Source of the DNA: Geobacteraceae bacterium
GTDB lineage: Bacteria > Desulfobacterota > Desulfuromonadia > Desulfuromonadales > Desulfuromonadaceae
Assembly (NCBI GenBank): GCA_020201305.1
Contig: JAIVHC010000042.1
Coordinates: forward strand, 1-11,360
DNA length: 11,360 nucleotides
Direction of reading: 5' to 3'
Below are positions 1 through 4,622 of the stretch, piece after piece. Both the position numbers and the translations under genes were made by a program. The number at the start of each line of letters is the position of its first letter. Position 1 is the stretch's first letter. The notes under the pieces were generated by a model, which saw only the letters and a program-made list of their open reading frames with translations, had not been told where the DNA came from and searched no databases.

Positions 1-415
1 GCTGGCACTGGTCTCATGCTCGCCAGAGCCAAAAGCGCCTGCAGACATAACGAGGTTTATGCGAGCATCTGCTGGAGTTGTGGCCTTTTCGGGTACTATA
101 TTAAAACATTGCCCAAGCGGAAAAGTTGTGAACTGCCGGCCTGGCGATATTTTTGGCATACGTGCTCCTGTAAGGTAATAACGCTTTTAGGTAAAGGATG
201 GTTAGCGCAGGTGAGTATTTCACAGCGCATAAATATCGGTCAACGAAAGAGTGTATTTTCGCTGTGTCTGTGGCAGAGACATCTCCTTTGTACGGATTCA
301 GGCTGAGGATTCGTGTGTGGGGAATTTTCCCCTTTATGTGAAGAGATAGGCGGGGTATTATCTGCGCAGTCGAGTCTGAATCGGGTTTTCGATTTCTTAT
401 AAGTTTCAGGGAGAA
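1..415. other. Upstream region without a recognisable gene
   Basis: No convincing coding region is seen here on either strand. The longest open frame (16-306, plus) is rich in Cys and Trp, has no ribosome binding site and resembles no family I know. The stretch holds an 8-bp inverted repeat (ATGCTCGC at 16-23, GCGAGCAT at 61-68) and a possible regulatory region near 319-361 that is listed separately. It is probably the intergenic region or leader ahead of the thioredoxin lipoprotein gene. Confidence 0.5.
319..361 (+). promoter_or_regulatory. Candidate promoter and operator-like palindrome upstream of the TlpA-like gene
   Basis: GGGGAA and TTCCCC form a 6-bp inverted repeat around a TT centre at 319-332, which could be a dimeric repressor site. 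A -10-like TATTAT lies at 356-361. A 17-bp spacer puts the -35 position at 333-338 (TTTATG), which is a poor match. The palindrome would abut or overlap that -35. The palindrome is seen directly; promoter activity is a guess. Confidence 0.25.
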
Positions 416-424
416 TTGAATAGA

Positions 425-961
425 ATGCTGCGTTGGTTTATGTGTAAGAGCGTTTATATTGCGTTGGTGTGTATAGTGTGCGGGGTGATGCTTGCCTGTG
501 ATAAGGGAGAATCTCCTGATGCCTCAGAACAGGCAGGTGTGGTCATGGGGGAGACTGCTCCGGATTTCACCCTTGAGAACATGCAGGGCGAAGAGGTAAC
601 GCTGTCGGATTTGCGCGGGAAGGTGGTGCTGCTTAACTTCTGGGCCACCTGGTGCCCTCCATGTCGCGAGGAAATTCCTTCCATGGAAAAGCTGTATCAG
701 CATTTTGAGGGGCAGGCGTTTGAGATGCTCGCAATCAATGTGGAAGAGAATGGTCCGGAGGTGGTAGGAAAATTCTTTGAAGATAAATCGCACAGTTTTC
801 CGATTCTGTTCGACCCTCAGGCGCGGGCACAACGCCTTTACAATGTATCCAAGTATCCTGAGACCTTTGTGGTAGATAGAAACGGCATTGTAGTTGAGCA
901 TGTGATGGGTGCGATCGACTGGATGCAGCCCAGTGTGGTTGAGTATCTGGAAAATCTTTAG
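425..961 (+). CDS. TlpA/ResA-family thioredoxin-like lipoprotein
   Basis: This is a membrane-anchored thiol:disulfide oxidoreductase of the TlpA/ResA/AhpC-TSA group, acting outside the cytoplasmic membrane. Typical roles are keeping apocytochrome c heme-binding cysteines reduced or handing electrons to periplasmic thiol proteins. From the ATG at 425 the product has 178 residues. A hydrophobic N-terminal segment ends in VMLAC, so Cys25 is the likely lipidated residue; the lipobox is imperfect (Met at -3, Leu at -2). Asp follows Cys25, which favours inner-membrane retention in E. coli. The thioredoxin fold runs from about residue 44, with the active site WCPPC (Cys77, Cys80) and a cis-proline loop KYPETFVVD. 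An in-frame TTG at 416 is rejected as start because AGGGAGA (408-414) ends one base before it, whereas it sits 10 bases before the ATG. The TAG stop overlaps a palindromic repeat. The specific partner cannot be told. Confidence 0.88.
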   Translation: MLRWFMCKSVYIALVCIVCGVMLACDKGESPDASEQAGVVMGETAPDFTLENMQGEEVTLSDLRGKVVLLNFWATWCPPCREEIPSMEKLYQHFEGQAFEMLAINVEENGPEVVGKFFEDKSHSFPILFDPQARAQRLYNVSKYPETFVVDRNGIVVEHVMGAIDWMQPSVVEYLENL

Positions 962-1124
962 GAGCCTGTCAGACTTTCCATGAATCGGCTGCAAAACCGT
1001 CTGATCGGTTCATATTTCCGGTCCTTTTCGACAAATAGCTACGGCTATTCGCCTTCAAACGTTCGAAAATATGCCCTCGACCAGTCGGTTTTTCGCTTCG
1101 ATCCGTAAAGCCCGAAAGGCTCCT
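960..1124. repeat. 165-bp palindromic MITE/REP-like element
   Basis: The element begins AGGAGCCT (960-967) and ends AGGCTCCT (1117-1124). The two arms are imperfect inverted copies over their whole length; matching landmarks are CATATTT (left) with AAATATG (right), and AAAACCG with CGGTTTTT. The centre is a perfect hairpin, AATAGC-TACG-GCTATT (1034-1049), with a UACG-type tetraloop if transcribed. No coding capacity is seen. The first two bases form part of the TAG stop of the preceding gene. Transcribed, it would fold into one long hairpin that could protect or end the upstream mRNA. Confidence 0.75.
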
Positions 1125-1132
1125 GGAGCTTC

Positions 1133-1168
1133 GCCCGCGATCAGCCGGTTTTTCTGATTTTTTCTTTT
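1133..1168 (+). terminator. Partial repeat arm followed by a T-rich run; weak terminator candidate
   Basis: Positions 1133-1154 match 1073-1094 of the preceding palindromic element at 19 of 22 bases, so a second partial copy of the right arm lies here. Within it, ATCAG and CTGAT form a 5-bp stem with a 9-base loop, followed at once by a long T-rich run up to about 1172. The stem is short and weak, so termination here is only possible. It would separate the lipoprotein gene from the Fur-family gene. Confidence 0.35.
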
Positions 1169-1184
1169 TTTTACAGGTGAATGG

Positions 1185-1616
1185 ATGGCTTCAGTACAGG
1201 ATCAGTTTCGTGCTTATCTGGCTAAACACAATCTGAAGGTTACACGGCAGAGGCAGATTATTCTGGATGCATTTTTATCCTCCCCTTCGCATCTTTCTGC
1301 GGAGGAGTTGTACATCCGCTTGCGTAAAAAACACCCGAATATCGGCTACGCGACTGTGTACCGTACCATGAAAATTCTTGCTGAAAGTGGCATAGCAGCC
1401 GAACGCCATTTTGGCGATCGCCAGACCCGTTATGAACCCAATACCGGTGAGGACCACCACTATCACCTTATCTGTGAAGAGTGTGGTAATATTGTCGAAT
1501 TTGAAGATCTGCAGATAGACTTTCTGTTGCAAAAGGCTGCTTCAGCACATGATTATACCCTGTCGCATCGACGGCTGGAAATCTACGGTCGGTGTCCGAA
1601 ATGTCAGAATAAATAA
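1185..1616 (+). CDS. Fur-family metal-responsive transcriptional regulator
   Basis: This is a cytoplasmic DNA-binding repressor of the Fur superfamily, 143 residues, the usual length. The N-terminal winged helix starts near KVTRQRQIIL (residues 18-27) and carries the recognition helix signature ATVYRTMKIL (56-65). The C-terminal dimerisation and metal domain has HFGDRQTRYE (75-84), then HHYH (91-94), CEEC (Cys97, Cys100) and CPKC (Cys137, Cys140). The four cysteines are those of the structural zinc site; the His and acidic residues fit the regulatory metal site. AGGTGA (1175-1180) lies four bases before the ATG, which supports this start over the out-of-frame ATG at 1181. Iron-sensing Fur is the most likely subtype, but Zur or PerR cannot be excluded by eye. 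I saw no clear Fur box nearby. A palindromic repeat and T-run precede it, so it probably has its own promoter. Confidence 0.92.
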   Translation: MASVQDQFRAYLAKHNLKVTRQRQIILDAFLSSPSHLSAEELYIRLRKKHPNIGYATVYRTMKILAESGIAAERHFGDRQTRYEPNTGEDHHYHLICEECGNIVEFEDLQIDFLLQKAASAHDYTLSHRRLEIYGRCPKCQNK

Positions 1617-1662
1617 AATTGTACCCTTAATCCTTGATGCTTTTGCAGAAAGCACAAAATTA

Positions 1663-1788
1663 GATGGCTAAGCAAAAAGCGCCAAATGCAAGGCGCGTGA
1701 TTATCGAGCAATGAGGCGTACTTACGTACGTCGAAGCAGCGAGATAATTACAGCAACACAGCAGTTGGTGAGTTTTTGCGACGCCATC
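1663..1788. repeat. MITE-like dispersed repeat, copy A (intact)
   Basis: This is a 126-bp element with imperfect 16-bp terminal inverted repeats: GATGGCTAAGCAAAAA at the left end against GATGGCGTCGCAAAAA (reverse complement of the right end), 13 of 16 identical. Inside are further paired segments such as GTGATTATC and GATAATTAC around a TACGTACGT centre. Most of it recurs inverted at 9260-9405, where the other copy is interrupted by a group II intron. On the minus strand it contains GCGCC-TTGCATTT-GGCGC followed by TTTTT, a terminator-like hairpin. It sits between the Fur-family gene and kdsB and ends nine bases before the kdsB ribosome binding site. Confidence 0.8.
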
Positions 1789-1806
1789 AATCCTTGAGGA
1801 GATGTA

Positions 1807-2541
1807 ATGCATGTTGTTGCAATAATTCCGGCTCGTTATGCATCGACCCGGTTCCCGGGGAAACCTCTGGCCGATATCCACGGCAAGCCCATGCTGCAGC
1901 ACGTGTATGAGCGTACCCAGCAAGCGTCACTGGTTGACGAGGTCATCATAGCCACAGACGATGAGCGGATTCTTGCCGCCGCAGAGAAGTTCGGAGCCCG
2001 TGCGGTCCTTACATCTTCGCACCACGAAACCGGAACCGATCGCCTCGCTGAAGTGGCTGCACAACTTACACACGCGGATCTTGTTGTCAATGTTCAGGGC
2101 GACGAACCCATGATTGTGCCGGAGATGATTGATACCGCCATCGCTCCGTTACAGCAACAGCCTGATATCAGTATGGGGACGCTTATGGCGTGTATTGACT
2201 CGCAAGAAGACTTTATCAACCCGAATGTGGTGAAGGTGGTTACGGATCAATTCGGGCTTGCCCTGTATTTTTCCCGTTCACCTATTCCATGTAGACGCGA
2301 TGCCGGCTCCTGTGCAACGCAAATGCCCGGCTACAGACATATTGGTCTGTATGTTTACCGGCGTGAGTTTCTGTTGCGCTATCCGCAGTTGGCACCGACC
2401 CCGCTGGAGCAGGCAGAAAAACTCGAACAACTGCGTGCGTTGGAACATGGTTATCGTATTCATGTGGCTTTGACAGCGCATTCGAGTATGGGGGTGGATA
2501 CGCCGGAAGACCTTGAAAAGTTGACATCCTCCCGGCCCTGA
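1807..2541 (+). CDS. kdsB: 3-deoxy-manno-octulosonate cytidylyltransferase (CMP-Kdo synthetase)
   Basis: KdsB activates Kdo with CTP to CMP-Kdo and pyrophosphate in the cytoplasm, supplying the sugar that joins lipid A to core in LPS. Family hallmarks are the nucleotide-binding IIPARYASTRFPGKPL (residues 6-21), the metal-binding NVQGDEPM (95-102, Asp99), ALYFSRSPIP (152-161) and GVDTPEDLEK (229-238). The product has 244 residues, against 248 in E. coli. AGGAG (1797-1801) five bases before the ATG fixes the start. Codons up to Lys238 (ending 2520) are native. The last six residues, LTSSRP, and the TGA stop come from the end of the inserted IS608-like element. Excising the element restores an ending of VNG and TAA. 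The change lies after the last conserved motif, so the enzyme is probably still functional. Confidence 0.95.
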   Translation: MHVVAIIPARYASTRFPGKPLADIHGKPMLQHVYERTQQASLVDEVIIATDDERILAAAEKFGARAVLTSSHHETGTDRLAEVAAQLTHADLVVNVQGDEPMIVPEMIDTAIAPLQQQPDISMGTLMACIDSQEDFINPNVVKVVTDQFGLALYFSRSPIPCRRDAGSCATQMPGYRHIGLYVYRREFLLRYPQLAPTPLEQAEKLEQLRALEHGYRIHVALTAHSSMGVDTPEDLEKLTSSRP

Positions 2542-2555
2542 AGCGACCGGGATTC
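2521..2555 (-). repeat. Right end (RE) of the IS608-like element
   Basis: Read on the minus strand, this holds GAAT (complement of 2552-2555), then the hairpin CCCGG, an 11-base loop and CCGGG, then six bases and TCAA at the element boundary (complement of 2521-2524). This is the recognition structure of a Y1 transposase, with GAAT as the guide for the TCAA cleavage site. The kdsB stop codon TGA (2539-2541, plus strand) lies in the hairpin loop. Confidence 0.82.
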
Positions 2556-2600
2556 CAGGGATCAATGGCAGCAGCCTGACGAATCAGGTCTTACGCTGCC
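2521..2600 (-). ncRNA. Predicted omega RNA (reRNA) scaffold at the tnpB 3' end
   Basis: TnpB proteins use an RNA made from the 3' part of tnpB and the RE, with the guide taken from the flank beyond the element. On the minus strand the segment folds as GGCAGC/GCTGCC (2595-2600 with 2567-2572) enclosing CCTGA-TTCG-TCAGG (2575-2588), followed by the RE hairpin. TTGATCC and GGATGTCAA nearly pair around the RE hairpin. The last tnpB codons (GGCAGC, just before TAA) form one strand of the first stem. The 5' end of the RNA probably lies further inside tnpB and is not set here. The guide would be read from kdsB (complement of 2520 leftward). Structure is seen; RNA production is inferred from the family. 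Confidence 0.5.
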
Positions 2601-3733
2601 TCCTCCTCCAGGCGATGCCCCGCCTGGTGAGCAAGAAGGCGCAAACCTTCACGCTCGATATTGACTGCGGCATTATTATCCCGGTCATGGGAAACACCAC
2701 AATGACTACAGATCCATGTGCGGTCCCGAAGGGATAGCTCCTGGTGGATGTGACCGCAGCAAGAGCACGTTTTACTGCTCGGAAAGTATCGGTTTACTTT
2801 CACCAAACGACTTCCTGCCTTGCGGCAGTGGTGCTCCAGAATGGACACGAACTCTGCAAAACCAAGGTCCGATACTTTCCGGCCCCACAGGGATTTCATC
2901 CCGGCAAGGTTTAAGTCTTCGATGCAGATCACATCGAAGCTCTGAACAAGCTCTCTTGCCAGCTTGTGATGAAAGTCTCTTCTGCAACAGGCGATGCGCC
3001 TGTGCAGCCTGGCAAGGGCGAGCCGGGCTCTTTTACGACTTTTGCTGCCGCGCTTTTTTCGTGACAACTCGCGATTGGCTTTCTTCAACCGCTTCAGATC
3101 TGTTTTCAGCGGTTGCGGCATCTGGACTTCGATTCCATCGGTGCCGGTGAGAAACATGCTTAGCCCGAAATCAAAGCCTGCGGTTCGACCCGTCACGGCT
3201 TTGATTGGGGCGGCTTCGCCCGTCTCGACGGAAAAGGTGATCCAGAAATCGCCTACACTGTCCCGGCCAATGGTTACGGTCTTGACCTTGCCCTCTACAG
3301 TCCGGGACTGGTGGAAGCGGTAGACGCACCCACCCACCTTTACCTTGCCGGGAGCAATCAATTTCCATCCGGCCTGTTTCAGAGTGAAGGAGCGATAGCG
3401 CGACACCTTCTTGAACGTGGGTGGACGCACCTTGCGCCCGGACTTGTCGCGTGTTGCTTTGAAGAATAGCTTGTATCCGCGCTCAATGCGCTGAACTACA
3501 TCCTGTACCGCCTGGGAACCGAGAATCTTCCAGTCGGTGCGGACGTGGTTGCGAAGATATGCAACCCTCGCCATGAGCCGGTTCTGACTCAAATGCTGAC
3601 CGAATCGGCGATAGTAGCGTTTGTGCAGGGCGATGCAGTGGTTCCATATTTGCCCTGCCGCAACTCTCTGCCGGTTCAGGCGCTTATTGCGCTCAGCGCT
3701 GTAGAGCTTGTATTTGAACGCTTGACGTGCCAT
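2591..3733 (-). CDS. tnpB: TnpB RNA-guided endonuclease of the IS200/IS605 element
   Basis: TnpB is the RuvC-type, omega-RNA-guided DNA nuclease from which Cas12 arose; it cuts re-sealed donor sites next to a TAM and so favours retention of the element. The protein has 380 residues from the ATG at 3733 (MARQAFKYKL). An N-terminal Lys/Arg-rich helical region is followed by RuvC-I TAGFDFGLSMF (Asp188), an Arg/Lys-rich bridge (about 214-250), RuvC-II VICIEDLNLAGM (Glu272), a zinc ribbon CSCC...CSHC (Cys323, 326, 342, 345) and RuvC-III HDRDNNAAVNI (349-359). All catalytic acidic positions are present, so it looks active. The frame stays open 80 codons upstream, but that part is antisense to tnpA and the family begins near MARQAFKYKL. 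There is no Shine-Dalgarno sequence; the predicted transcript starts one base before the ATG. Confidence 0.93.
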   Translation of the reverse strand: MARQAFKYKLYSAERNKRLNRQRVAAGQIWNHCIALHKRYYRRFGQHLSQNRLMARVAYLRNHVRTDWKILGSQAVQDVVQRIERGYKLFFKATRDKSGRKVRPPTFKKVSRYRSFTLKQAGWKLIAPGKVKVGGCVYRFHQSRTVEGKVKTVTIGRDSVGDFWITFSVETGEAAPIKAVTGRTAGFDFGLSMFLTGTDGIEVQMPQPLKTDLKRLKKANRELSRKKRGSKSRKRARLALARLHRRIACCRRDFHHKLARELVQSFDVICIEDLNLAGMKSLWGRKVSDLGFAEFVSILEHHCRKAGSRLVKVNRYFPSSKTCSCCGHIHQELSLRDRTWICSHCGVSHDRDNNAAVNIEREGLRLLAHQAGHRLEEEAA

Positions 3734-3772
3734 GGGAATAATAATATATTTGGTCCATGGATACGTCAAGCG
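3719..3772. promoter_or_regulatory. Symmetric overlapping divergent promoters for tnpA and tnpB
   Basis: A perfect 10-bp inverted repeat (CGCTTGACGT at 3719-3728, ACGTCAAGCG at 3763-3772) plus two CCATGG boxes (3730-3735, 3755-3760) flanks an AT-rich centre. Plus strand: TTGACG (3722-3727), 17-bp spacer, TATATT (3745-3750), expected start at 3757, the A of the tnpA ATG. Minus strand: TTGACG (3769-3764), 17-bp spacer, TATTAT (3746-3741), expected start at 3734, one base before the tnpB ATG. The -10 boxes overlap by two bases. Each -35 lies in codons 3-5 of the opposite gene. Sequences and spacing are seen; promoter function and leaderless mRNAs are inferred. Confidence 0.65.
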
Positions 3773-4164
3773 ATTTAAGACATGGAAGAAGTTGTGTTTT
3801 TCAACTTCACTTACATTTGGTCTTTGTGACCAGATACCGGCGCCATATCTTTTCCCCGGAACATTATATTTCGATGCAGGACATCTTCGCCAAGGTCTGT
3901 ACCGACTTTGGCGCAGAGCTGGTCGAGACGGACGGGGAGAGGGATCATGTTCACCTTCTGGTGAACTATCCACCTACGGTATCGGTCTCAAAATTGGTCA
4001 ACAGTTTGAAAGGTGTTTCTTCGCGCTTATTACGAAAGAAACACCCGGAGATCGAGCGCCACTACTACAAAGGCGGACTGTGGTCGCCTTCTTATTTCGC
4101 AGCAAGCTGCGGCGGCGCTCCGATCTCTATCATCAGACAGTACATCGAACAGCAACGGACCTAA
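3757..4164 (+). CDS. tnpA: TnpA, Y1 HUH single-strand transposase of the IS200/IS605 element
   Basis: TnpA cuts and rejoins single-stranded element ends through a 5'-phosphotyrosine link, excising a circle from the lagging-strand template and inserting it 3' of a short target. The product has 135 residues, normal for the family. It shows the N-terminal strand HLHLVFVTRYRR (18-29), the HUH metal motif HVHLLV (His64, His66), the conserved LWSPSYF segment (108-114) and the catalytic tyrosine in SIIRQYIEQQ (Tyr129). It appears complete. Its ATG is 23 bases from the tnpB ATG on the other strand. No ribosome binding site is seen; the predicted transcript begins at the ATG. The stop at 4162-4164 is followed by the left-end hairpin of the element. 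Its substrates are the hairpins at 2531-2551 and 4183-4203. Confidence 0.93.
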   Translation: MDTSSDLRHGRSCVFQLHLHLVFVTRYRRHIFSPEHYISMQDIFAKVCTDFGAELVETDGERDHVHLLVNYPPTVSVSKLVNSLKGVSSRLLRKKHPEIERHYYKGGLWSPSYFAASCGGAPISIIRQYIEQQRT

Positions 4165-4171
4165 CGGCCCG

Positions 4172-4225
4172 GCACCTTATATCCCCGCCCTGAAGTGACG
4201 GGGCTTTACGGTGCGGCTTGGTAAA
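4172..4225 (-). repeat. Left end (LE) and target site of the IS608-like element
   Basis: On the minus strand the order is TTTAC target (complement of 4221-4225), a 13-base linker, AAAG (complement of 4204-4207), then the hairpin CCCCG with loop TCACTTCAGGG and CGGGG (4203-4183). An outer GCACC/GGTGC pair (4172-4176 with 4210-4214) encloses the hairpin. AAAG is the IS608-type guide for the TTAC cleavage site. The same TTTAC would be the TAM for TnpB. Confidence 0.8.
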
Positions 4226-4232
4226 TGGTTAA
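4221..4232 (+). pseudogene. kdsB: Displaced original 3' end of kdsB
   Basis: GTAAATGGTTAA is in frame with kdsB codon 238 (ending at 2520) once the 1700-bp element is removed. It would extend GVDTPEDLEK with Val-Asn-Gly and a TAA stop. Val after the Lys fits the family, since E. coli KdsB has DLERV there. These bases are no longer translated as part of kdsB. Confidence 0.75.
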
Positions 4233-4289
4233 ACTATAGTAGCCGTATTCTGGCGAAAAAAGTGGATAAATTCAACATAAAACCCCGTT

Positions 4290-4311
4290 AGGAGGGTGTC
4301 GACAGGCTCCT
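4290..4311. repeat. 22-bp near-palindrome sharing tips with the 960-1124 element
   Basis: The left half is AGGAGGGTGTC and the right half GACAGGCTCCT. The reverse complement of the right half is AGGAGCCTGTC, identical to the first 11 bases of the palindromic element at 960. It looks like two terminal tips joined with no interior, perhaps a deletion or excision footprint. It lies 57 bases past the original kdsB stop. Confidence 0.55.
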
Positions 4312-4622
4312 AGCTCTTCCTGACGTGGGACCAAGTAAAATCGAGAAGAGTTCACTTTATTCTGAGACACTATTCTCTCAAACATGCAGAGGGTTGCAAA
4401 TACGAGCAACTTAGCTTCAAGTGCCTATCAGAAACGTCACACGCGATGTGTGATAAGGGATGTGTGGGGAGAGCTGCGCCACACTGAAGTGGGTGAAAAG
4501 GTGTTTTGAATTTGACATCCATACATGAGTTGTATACAAATGCACTGCGCATGGGATTCTCAATTTGTCTCTTCTGTGTTCAGGAAAACATGGTTTTGCA
4601 ATGCATATGAATTTATAAACCA
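4312..4622. other. Intergenic leader before the PanP-type gene
   Basis: No gene is supported here; the open frames on the minus strand lack start signals and known motifs. The stretch has a direct repeat GATGTGTG (4445-4452, 4459-4466), with the first copy next to CACAC to give a CACAC/GTGTG inverted repeat, and the candidate promoter listed separately. Long leaders such as this could hold regulatory RNA, but I recognise no riboswitch. Confidence 0.45.
4512..4540 (+). promoter_or_regulatory. Candidate sigma-70 promoter with operator-like palindrome
   Basis: A consensus -35 TTGACA (4512-4517) is followed after 17 bases by TACAAA (4535-4540), a 4-of-6 match for the -10. The perfect palindrome TTGTATACAA (4530-4539) overlaps the -10; its form (TNGTNNACNA) resembles operators of FCD-type GntR regulators. 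It would drive panP and probably the permease behind it. Occupation of the palindrome would block the promoter. This is inference from pattern only. Confidence 0.4.

Larger units (their letters stand above)
2521..4220. mobile_element. IS200/IS605-family insertion sequence, IS608-like, 1700 bp
   Basis: The element carries tnpA (plus) and tnpB (minus) transcribed divergently from the centre. Both tips contain subterminal hairpins with nearly identical 11-base loops (CCCTGAAGCGA at 2536-2546, CCCTGAAGTGA at 4188-4198). Read on the minus strand, the left end follows the target TTTAC (complement of 4221-4225) and the right end finishes in TCAA. The tetranucleotides immediately 5' of the two hairpins are AAAG and GAAT. 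As I recall, these four sequences (TTAC, TCAA, AAAG, GAAT) are those described for IS608, which fixes the boundaries to the base. There is no target duplication, as expected for single-strand Y1 transposition. Both genes look intact, so the copy may be active. Confidence 0.88.

Noticed and set aside
16..306. Open frame of 96 codons on the plus strand
   Set aside because: It has no ribosome binding site, an odd Cys/Trp-rich composition and no family resemblance; more likely open by chance in the leader region.
524..994. 156-codon minus-strand frame over the thioredoxin lipoprotein gene
   Set aside because: It is a shadow of a gene with a clear WCPPC active site and lipobox; no motif of its own.
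1034..1049. AATAGC-TACG-GCTATT as an independent rho-independent terminator
   Set aside because: No T-run follows and it is the exact centre of the larger palindromic element, so it was treated as part of that repeat.
960..1124. CRISPR-like or tandem array
   Set aside because: The arms are inverted, not direct, and there are no regularly spaced units.
1638..1654. TGCTTT/AAAGCA hairpin as a terminator after the Fur-family gene
   Set aside because: The stem is AT-rich and short and is followed by CAAAATT rather than a T-run.
2716..3323. Plus-strand frames across tnpB
   Set aside because: Antisense shadows of a TnpB with all RuvC and zinc-ribbon residues.
3734..3973. 80-codon N-terminal extension of TnpB
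   Set aside because: It is antisense to tnpA and has no known domain. Family homology begins at MARQAFKYKL, and the promoter arrangement places the transcript start at 3734.
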